Origin: JAPWJZ01 sp965279315
Lineage (GTDB): Bacteria; Pseudomonadota; Alphaproteobacteria; Micavibrionales; UBA2020
Length of the DNA: 64,000 nt
Direction: 5' to 3'
Assembly (NCBI GenBank): GCA_965279315.1
Contig: OZ257145.1
Span: 806,001-870,000 of the forward strand
The notes beneath the pieces were generated by a model, which saw only the letters and a list, made by a program, of their open reading frames with translations, did no database searches and had not been told where the DNA came from. A program made the translations under genes and the position numbers. Each line of letters begins with the position of its first letter. Positions within the stretch are counted from its first letter, which is position 1. Below, piece after piece: positions 56,425 through 64,000 of this stretch.

Positions 56425-57555
56425 ATGCGCCGCGAAAACATGAGCATGTACGATAAACTGCTGTCGATCAGCTGGCCGTTCCTGCTGCTGATCACGATGA
56501 CGGCCTGCGTGGGTTTCGTGTCGCTCTATTCCGCGGCGGGCGGCAGCCTTGATCCCTGGGCGGGCAAGCAGATGATGCGTTTCGTGATCGGCATGTGCGG
56601 GTTGATCGTGACCGCCATGATCGATATCCGCGTCTGGATGAAATTCGCCTATGTCATTTTCGGCTGCGTCGTTGTGCTGCTGGTCTATGTCGATATCAAG
56701 GGGCATACCAGCATGGGCGCACAACGCTGGATCGACCTCGGGTTTTTACAACTACAACCGTCGGAGCCGATGAAGATTGCCATCGTGCTGGCCTTGGCGC
56801 GGTTTTTCCATGGCGCAACGGCGGAAGACGTCAAAAATCCATTCTTCCTGGTCGTGCCGCTCGGCATTCTCGCGCTGCCCGTGCTGCTGGTCATGCTGCA
56901 GCCAGATTTGGGCACGGCGATTTCGCTGATTGCGGCAGCGGGCGCGATGTTCTTCCTCGCAGGGGTTTCGTACTGGATGTTCCTTGTTGTTGCCGGCGCC
57001 GGCGTTGCCGCCATGCCGGTGCTGTGGCACATGCTGCACGACTACCAGAAAAAACGGGTCATGATCTTCCTTGATCCCGAAAGTGACCCGCTGGGCGCGG
57101 GTTACCACATCACCCAGTCGAAAATCGCGCTGGGATCGGGCGGCATTTTCGGCAAGGGCTTCCTGCACGGCACGCAAAGCCATTTGAACTTCCTTCCCGA
57201 AAAGCAGACCGATTTTATCTTTACGCTATTTACCGAGGAATGGGGGCTGGTCGGCGGGCTTGCGCTGTTCACGCTGCTGGGCCTTATCATCGCTTATGGC
57301 TACATCATGGCCTTCCGCTGCCAGAACCAGTTCGGGCGGCTGCTTGTGGCGGGCATTATCGTCAACTTTTCGCTTTATATTTTCATCAACACAGGTATGG
57401 TCATGGGACTTTTGCCGGTGGTGGGCGTGCCGCTGGCGCTGGTGTCGCATGGCGGCACGGTGATGCTTTCGGTGTTGTTCGGATTTGGCCTTCTTATGTC
57501 CGCACATGTCCACCGTGACGTCAAATTCTCGCGCCGCGGTCTCGATGTCGTCTAG
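56425..57555 (+). CDS. rodA: Rod shape-determining protein RodA (SEDS glycosyltransferase)
   Basis: Multi-pass SEDS polymerase that makes glycan strands with PBP2. The 376-aa protein has about ten membrane helices and the family motifs GHTSMGAQRWIDLGFLQLQPSEPMKIA, given in part, ILPEKQTDFIFTLFTEEWG with the E and D residues of the large loop, and INTGMVMGLLPVVGVPLALVSHGGT near the end (in part). The ATG at 56425 follows the mrdA stop by three bases, with AAAAGG upstream. It ends shortly inside the next gene's possible start region. Confidence 0.95.
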   Translation: MRRENMSMYDKLLSISWPFLLLITMTACVGFVSLYSAAGGSLDPWAGKQMMRFVIGMCGLIVTAMIDIRVWMKFAYVIFGCVVVLLVYVDIKGHTSMGAQRWIDLGFLQLQPSEPMKIAIVLALARFFHGATAEDVKNPFFLVVPLGILALPVLLVMLQPDLGTAISLIAAAGAMFFLAGVSYWMFLVVAGAGVAAMPVLWHMLHDYQKKRVMIFLDPESDPLGAGYHITQSKIALGSGGIFGKGFLHGTQSHLNFLPEKQTDFIFTLFTEEWGLVGGLALFTLLGLIIAYGYIMAFRCQNQFGRLLVAGIIVNFSLYIFINTGMVMGLLPVVGVPLALVSHGGTVMLSVLFGFGLLMSAHVHRDVKFSRRGLDVV

Positions 57556-57568
57556 AAAACAAGAAAAA

Positions 57569-58444
57569 ATGAAAAAAACAGCAGCTCAAGCGAAGAAAAT
57601 AGCCAAAAAACCCGCCAAAACCCGCACAAAAACGCCAAAAACGCCCGCAAAACTGCTGGGCAAGGGCGAACCTGCGCCTGTACGCGTCGAAAACCTGCGT
57701 GGCAAAGCCAAATGCGTGATCGTCTGCGACCATGCCAGCAACCGCGTGCCGCAATCGCTCGGCACGATGGGGCTCTCCCGGGCTGACCTGAAAAAACACA
57801 TCGCCTGGGATCCGGGCACCGAAGACATCGGCTACTATCTCTCGAAAAAAATGGATGCGGCGCTGGTGCTCGCCAATTATTCGCGCCTCGTGGTTGATTT
57901 GAACCGCGGTGAAGACGCGCCCGAATGCATGCGCGCGGAATCCGACCATATCCGCATCCCCGCGAATGAAGGCCTCACAGCAGCGCAGAAAAAACAGCGT
58001 CTTGCCGAAATTTTTTATCCCTACCACAAAGCGCTGAACGCGCAGCTGCAACGCCATATCGCCAAGGGCGTAGCGCCGCTTCTGCTGTCGCTCCACAGCT
58101 TTACCCCCGAAATGGACGGCTTCAAGCGCCCGTGGCATATCGGCGTATTGTGGAACAAGGAAGAGGGAATTGCGAAGCGCCTGGTTGAATCCTTGCGCAA
58201 AAACAATCCTGACCTGCGCATCGGCGATAACGAACCCTATTCGCTGAAGGCATCGAACGTCACCAAAAACACCATCAGCACCCATGCCGAAGCGCGCGGC
58301 CTGCCCTATGTGATCGTCGAATTCAGACAAGATCTGGTGGGTACCAAGGCGGGTGCACGCAAGTGGGCGGAAATTTTCCTGCAATCGCTCGCGCCCGTCA
58401 TCGCCGACCCTGCACTTTACCGCCTGAAAAAGGGCCGGAAGTAA
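57569..58444 (+). CDS. N-formylglutamate amidohydrolase family protein
   Basis: A 291-aa protein of the FGase family, which hydrolyses N-formylglutamate in histidine breakdown, though many members have unknown substrates. The core shows VIVCDHASNRVPQSLGTMGL, AWDPGTEDIGYYLSKKM, VDLNRGEDAPECMR and LLSLHSFTPEMDG. The first 35 residues are very Lys/Ala/Pro-rich and probably disordered. The ATG at 57569 avoids overlap with rodA; an ATG at 57545 would overlap it by 11 bases. No other histidine-degradation gene is nearby. It probably ends the mre operon. Confidence 0.82.
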   Translation: MKKTAAQAKKIAKKPAKTRTKTPKTPAKLLGKGEPAPVRVENLRGKAKCVIVCDHASNRVPQSLGTMGLSRADLKKHIAWDPGTEDIGYYLSKKMDAALVLANYSRLVVDLNRGEDAPECMRAESDHIRIPANEGLTAAQKKQRLAEIFYPYHKALNAQLQRHIAKGVAPLLLSLHSFTPEMDGFKRPWHIGVLWNKEEGIAKRLVESLRKNNPDLRIGDNEPYSLKASNVTKNTISTHAEARGLPYVIVEFRQDLVGTKAGARKWAEIFLQSLAPVIADPALYRLKKGRK

Positions 58445-58605
58445 CCATAATACTGGTGTTTTCGCATAGCCTGAATCCCCTGCCGGAATCGCTGGAAAGC
58501 CTTTAACGGCGCGCTTTTTCGCGTGATTTCGAATCGCGCTGTTGCTATAATTTCACCATTACACTACATAAGCTGCATAACAGAATTATAGGGATGGTTT
58601 TCGTC

Positions 58606-59727
58606 ATGAAATTCACCATTGATCGCGCCGATTTGCTCCGCTCCCTGAACCACGTCCATAGCGTGGTCGAACGCCGGAACACCATTCCAATTTTGGCCAA
58701 CGTCCTGCTGCGCGCCGAAAAAGATTCGTTGTCGCTCACGACAACCGACATGGATCTCGAAATCGTTGAATCGGTTTCGGCACATGCCTCCGCCCCGGGC
58801 GCAACCACCGTTCCCGCCCATACGCTCTACGACATTGTGCGCAAGCTGCCCGATGCATCGACCGTTGAATTCACGACGGGCGCGGGCGAAACGACGCTGC
58901 TGGTCAAGGCCGGCAAATCCACTTTCCGCCTCGGCTGCCTGCCGACCGAAGACTTCCCGAAAATGGGCTCGACCGAAAAATTCTCGTATAGCTTCTCCGT
59001 TCCGGCTGCAGATTTGCGCACGCTGATCGACCGCACGCGCTTTGCGATCTCGAACGAGGAAACGCGTTATTACCTGAACGGTATTTACCTGCACGCAGCC
59101 GAAAGCGACGGCGTCTCCGTCCTGCGCGCGGTTGCAACCGACGGCCACCGCCTCGCGCGCTTTGAAATGCCGCTGCCGGAAGGCGCAAAAGATATGCCGG
59201 GCGTCATTATCCCGCGCAAGGCGATCAACGAAATCCGCAAGCTGATTGACGAGGCTGGGGACAGCATCGAAATCGGCCTGTCCGACAACAAGCTGAAATT
59301 CACCTTTGACCACGTCACCATGACGACCAAGCTGATCGACGGCACCTTCCCCGATTACGAACGCGTGATCCCCAAGAACAACGACAAGTTCCTCGAGGTC
59401 AATCCCGCGGCTTTCGCATCGGCGGTCGACCGCGTTTCCACCATCAGCTCGGAAAAATCCCGCGCCGTGAAGCTGACGCTGAACGGCAAGACGATGACGC
59501 TGTCGGCCAATTCGCCCGATAGCGGCTCGGCTTCGGAAGAAATCGAAGTGCGCTTCAATTCCGGCGCGATGGAAATCGGCTTCAACTCCGCCTACCTGAT
59601 GGACGTCACCCGTCAGATCGAGGGCGAGGGCTGCCGTATTTCGCTGTCCGACCCCGCATCGCCCACCATCATTCAGGACATCGCCGACAATTCGTCGCTG
59701 TATGTGCTGATGCCGATGCGCGTCTAA
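58606..59727 (+). CDS. dnaN: DNA polymerase III beta subunit (sliding clamp)
   Basis: Ring-shaped processivity clamp, here 373 aa with three repeated domains. It starts MKFTIDRADLLRSLNHVHSVV and ends YVLMPMRV, matching the usual C-terminus PMR(V/L). Typical segments are ERRNTIPILANVLL, the TDMDLEI strand and ATDGHRLAR. The ATG at 58606 has AGGGATGG upstream, while one at 58594 lacks spacing. A TATAAT at 58546-58551 is a possible -10. A strong terminator follows. The usual neighbour dnaA is not in the window, consistent with alphaproteobacteria in which dnaA is separated. Confidence 0.97.
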   Translation: MKFTIDRADLLRSLNHVHSVVERRNTIPILANVLLRAEKDSLSLTTTDMDLEIVESVSAHASAPGATTVPAHTLYDIVRKLPDASTVEFTTGAGETTLLVKAGKSTFRLGCLPTEDFPKMGSTEKFSYSFSVPAADLRTLIDRTRFAISNEETRYYLNGIYLHAAESDGVSVLRAVATDGHRLARFEMPLPEGAKDMPGVIIPRKAINEIRKLIDEAGDSIEIGLSDNKLKFTFDHVTMTTKLIDGTFPDYERVIPKNNDKFLEVNPAAFASAVDRVSTISSEKSRAVKLTLNGKTMTLSANSPDSGSASEEIEVRFNSGAMEIGFNSAYLMDVTRQIEGEGCRISLSDPASPTIIQDIADNSSLYVLMPMRV

Positions 59728-59744
59728 GGCGCAACATATTTAGA

Positions 59745-59780
59745 AAAACGGGCCCCACACAATAAAGGGCCCGTTTTTTT
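59745..59780 (+). terminator. Rho-independent terminator of dnaN
   Basis: AAAACGGGCCC (59745-59755) and GGGCCCGTTTT (59767-59777) form an 11-bp stem with an 11-base loop and a T-run (59774-59780). It separates dnaN from recF. Confidence 0.92.
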
Positions 59781-59845
59781 ATGTGTGCGGCACTGGCTTT
59801 AGGGCGAGGAAAGCCTATAAAATATAAGGAACGAAAGCGCCCCCT

Positions 59846-61006
59846 GTGCCCTTGCTCCTGCAAAAACTCAACCTGACCCAATTCCGCGGCTATGAAACGC
59901 TGCGCCTTGATCTTGCAGGCGCGCGCATGGCGGTGTTCACGGGCGCGAACGGCGCGGGCAAAACCAATATTCTCGAGGCCGTCAGCCTGCTGGTCCCCGG
60001 CAAGGGCTTGCGCGGCGCAGACCTGCTGGAAATGAAAAACCGCAATGCGGGCGCGGAAGACCTCTGGGCAGTATCTGCCGAGGTTGAAACGGCGGGCGGT
60101 TTAAGTGTGCGCCTCGGCACCGGCCTTGACCGCAATTACAAACGCCGCGTCGTGCGCATTCAGGGCAAGGAAGCAAAGACACAGAACGAATTGTCATCCT
60201 TCATGTCCTGCGTCTGGCTGACGCCGCAGATGGACAGGCTGTTTCTGGAGGGCGCATCGTCGCGCCGCAAATTTTTCGACCGCCTTGTCTATGCGTTCGA
60301 ACCCGGCCATGTCACGCGCCTCAACCATTACGACACGAATTTGCGCGAACGGCTGAAGCTTCTGACCGAACATCGCCATAGCGACCCACGCTGGCTGGAT
60401 GCGCTGGAAACGCAACTGGCGGCCGATGCCGTTTGCATCGCGGCCTCGCGCCTGAACCTCTTGTCGCGCCTTGCGCATTATGTGGCACAGCTGGGCGAAG
60501 GACGCACGCTGTTTCCGCTGCCCTATATCTCGCTCTCCGGCTGGACGGAAGGCGAAATCCAGCGACAGCCCGCCCTTGCCGTGGAAGAGGCGCTGAAAGA
60601 ACGCTTCAGGCAATCGCGCGGTCTCGATGCCCATAGCGGCAAGTCACATGAAGGCGTGCAACGGAGCGATTTTCTGGTGCGCTACGCTGCCAAGGATATG
60701 CCCGCCGACCAATGCTCGACCGGCGAACAAAAGGGCTTGTTGCTGGCCATCGTCCTTGCCCATGCGCTGATGATGCGCGGTGAAAAAGGTTTCGTGCCTG
60801 TGCTGCTGCTCGATGAAGTCGCCGCCCATCTTGATGACGCACGTCGCGATGAACTGTTCACGATCCTGTCCGCGCTCGATGGCCAAGTGTTCCTGACCGG
60901 AACAGATCCCGCCATTTTCAGCCAGCTGAAAAACAATGCGCGCTTTTATAGCGTCGACGGCGCGACTGTGACGCCGAGGCCGATGCTGGAAGCCGTTGCG
61001 AAATGA
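59846..61006 (+). CDS. recF: DNA repair protein RecF
   Basis: SMC-like ATPase that loads RecA at gaps. The 386-aa protein starts at GTG and begins LLLQKLNLTQFRGYETLRLDL; Walker A is GANGAGKT (33-40), the signature CSTGEQKGLLLAIVLAHA and Walker B VLLLDEVAAHLD. The dnaN-recF-gyrB order is the classical one. The TGA overlaps the ATG of the transporter gene that follows (ATGA), an unusual partner. It has no clear promoter between the dnaN terminator and the start; the gap is 65 bases. Confidence 0.93.
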   Translation: MPLLLQKLNLTQFRGYETLRLDLAGARMAVFTGANGAGKTNILEAVSLLVPGKGLRGADLLEMKNRNAGAEDLWAVSAEVETAGGLSVRLGTGLDRNYKRRVVRIQGKEAKTQNELSSFMSCVWLTPQMDRLFLEGASSRRKFFDRLVYAFEPGHVTRLNHYDTNLRERLKLLTEHRHSDPRWLDALETQLAADAVCIAASRLNLLSRLAHYVAQLGEGRTLFPLPYISLSGWTEGEIQRQPALAVEEALKERFRQSRGLDAHSGKSHEGVQRSDFLVRYAAKDMPADQCSTGEQKGLLLAIVLAHALMMRGEKGFVPVLLLDEVAAHLDDARRDELFTILSALDGQVFLTGTDPAIFSQLKNNARFYSVDGATVTPRPMLEAVAK

Positions 61007-61923
61007 TTCATACGGGCGTCAGCTTCCACGAATTCATGAGCGGATGGGGATGGGTGTTTTCATCGCTCATCGCCGCTGTCTTTTCGGCGGGCTTCTACCT
61101 CGTCAACCAATACATGAAACAACCGGGGCATCTGCTGGTGTTCTGGATGCGCGTTGTCATTGTCATTTCGATGGCGCCGATGATGCGCTATATCGAAATG
61201 CCGACCGACCCGCGTTTTTACATCGCGGTGCTGGTGACGGTGCTGGTCGGCACTTTCTCCGATATCCGTATCTTTAATGCCGCTGCCACCTATGGCGGCG
61301 GGGTCGTCAGCCGTGTGCAGCCTGTCACGGTCTGGTGTGCCTTCCTGTTGTGGTTTTTCTTTGATCCCGGCCTGCTGTTGAAATATGCCGACCGCCCGCT
61401 GAACACCGCGGTCATTCTGGCGGCGCTTGCCGGTTGCGTATTTTTCGCCATGCGGCTCAACAAATGCGAAGTCACGAAATCTGCGCTGCTCTACACGGCG
61501 CCCGCGCTTGCCGGATATACCGTCACGACGGTCCTCAACAAATACGCGATGGATCATGGCCCGCTGGAGGGTGCCGTCTACGGTTACATGTATGTGCAGT
61601 CGGCGATCGCCGTTGTGCTGATCGGGGGCTATTCCCTTTACAGGGGCAGGGGCGCTGCCCCCACCGCTGCCAGCTGGGTGAACACCAAGATGCTGAAGGC
61701 TGTCCTGCTGCTGTCGGCGGCATGGACCTGCCACATGATCTTTAAAAACTACGCGATGGCCTTTACGCCCAACCCGTCCTATCAGGCCGCTATCAACCTC
61801 AGTACGCCTGTCTTTATCGCCCTGTTTTACATGGCTGCGAAGCACAAGGAAGAGGCTGCGGTATGGCCGGGCATGGGAATTGTCGCCTGTGCCGTGCTGC
61901 TGGCGCTGGCCTCCACGCGCTAA
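61003..61923 (+). CDS. EamA/DMT-type membrane transporter
   Basis: A 306-aa integral membrane protein with about ten hydrophobic helices and the drug/metabolite-transporter layout of two similar halves. Signatures include VFSAGFYLVNQYMKQPGHLLVFWMR in the first half (in part) and VLLLSAAWTCHMIFKNYAMAFTPNPSYQAAINLSTPVFIALF in the second, where the helix pair ends in P.Y.A...L.TP (in part). The substrate is unknown. It starts inside the recF stop (ATGA) and stands between recF and gyrB, where no transporter is normally found. Coupling to recF is probably an accident of gene packing. Confidence 0.8.
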   Translation: MIHTGVSFHEFMSGWGWVFSSLIAAVFSAGFYLVNQYMKQPGHLLVFWMRVVIVISMAPMMRYIEMPTDPRFYIAVLVTVLVGTFSDIRIFNAAATYGGGVVSRVQPVTVWCAFLLWFFFDPGLLLKYADRPLNTAVILAALAGCVFFAMRLNKCEVTKSALLYTAPALAGYTVTTVLNKYAMDHGPLEGAVYGYMYVQSAIAVVLIGGYSLYRGRGAAPTAASWVNTKMLKAVLLLSAAWTCHMIFKNYAMAFTPNPSYQAAINLSTPVFIALFYMAAKHKEEAAVWPGMGIVACAVLLALASTR

Positions 61924-62027
61924 AACCCCCCCTTTTGCACAGCCTCTGAGACATAAGATTATGTAAATCTACAAGTGCCTGAAATCAAGGGGCTTTTTAG
62001 GATCATTTTCGAGGGCTAAAATACTGA

Positions 62028-64000
<1,973 letters not shown>

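Noticed and set aside
55342..56724. 460-codon minus-strand frame opposite mrdA and rodA
   Set aside because: Both genes beneath are certain; the frame is a GC-rich shadow.

Overview
The window is a gene-dense stretch of an alphaproteobacterial chromosome close to its replication origin. The evidence is the gene content and order: ispH-thrB-rnhA; DUF3576-leuS-lptE-holA; mnmG-rsmG-parA-parB with four parS-type sites; a DnaA-box-rich gap beside hemE, as in Caulobacter; hemE-hemH-hemJ-rho; mnmE; mreBCD-mrdA-rodA; and dnaN-recF-gyrB. Codons are GC-rich with a strong GC bias at third positions, and intergenic gaps are clearly more AT-rich. I could not fix the lineage below class. The several Sel1-type, TPR-sulfotransferase and DUF6782-like genes would suit a Rhodospirillales- or Micavibrionales-like group. 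No tRNA, rRNA, transposase, prophage or CRISPR array was seen.

Layout. 1-3.1 kb: end of ispH, thrB, rnhA and two unknown small genes. 3.1-6.3 kb: a class A penicillin-binding protein and a thiolase, both leftward. 6.4-12.5 kb: an envelope cluster with two TPR-sulfotransferases and two porins; one sulfotransferase and one porin form a single uninterrupted reading frame. 12.6-17.4 kb: DUF3576 lipoprotein, leuS, lptE, holA. 17.5-19.8 kb: a Sel1 protein, a putative metallopeptidase and a small exported protein. 19.8-24.3 kb: parB, parA, rsmG, mnmG with parS sites. 24.4-34.3 kb: small unknown genes, an adenosine deaminase-like enzyme and a thiolase, prmA, a second Sel1 protein, two DUF6782-like paralogues and a phosphotransferase. 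34.32-34.77 kb: probable oriC. 34.8-39.5 kb: hemE, hemH, hemJ, rho and a DUF2314-like protein. 39.5-44 kb: a membrane protein with eight CxxC motifs, a dienelactone hydrolase and a DUF255 thioredoxin-domain protein. 44-46.9 kb: ferredoxin-like protein, mnmE, guaC. 46.9-51 kb: two tandem STT3-like membrane glycosyltransferases, one with a GtrA-like front domain. 51.1-51.8 kb: a gap with a possible small leftward transcript, then rpmJ. 51.8-58.4 kb: mreB, mreC, mreD, mrdA, rodA and an N-formylglutamate amidohydrolase-like gene. 58.6-64 kb: dnaN, recF, an EamA-type transporter and the start of gyrB.

Together the genes cover origin firing and segregation (oriC, ParABS, DnaN, RecF, GyrB, HolA), cell-wall growth (PBP1A, MreBCD, PBP2, RodA), the outer membrane (LptE, porins), tRNA modification (MnmE, MnmG) and late haem synthesis (HemE, HemH, HemJ). 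The parts that look least standard are the sulfotransferase/porin chimera, the paired STT3-like proteins, the two-block CxxC protein, the three DUF6782-like paralogues of which two have lost the HExxH motif, and an unexplained leftward transcription unit near 51.2 kb. No complete new defence or mobile system is evident.
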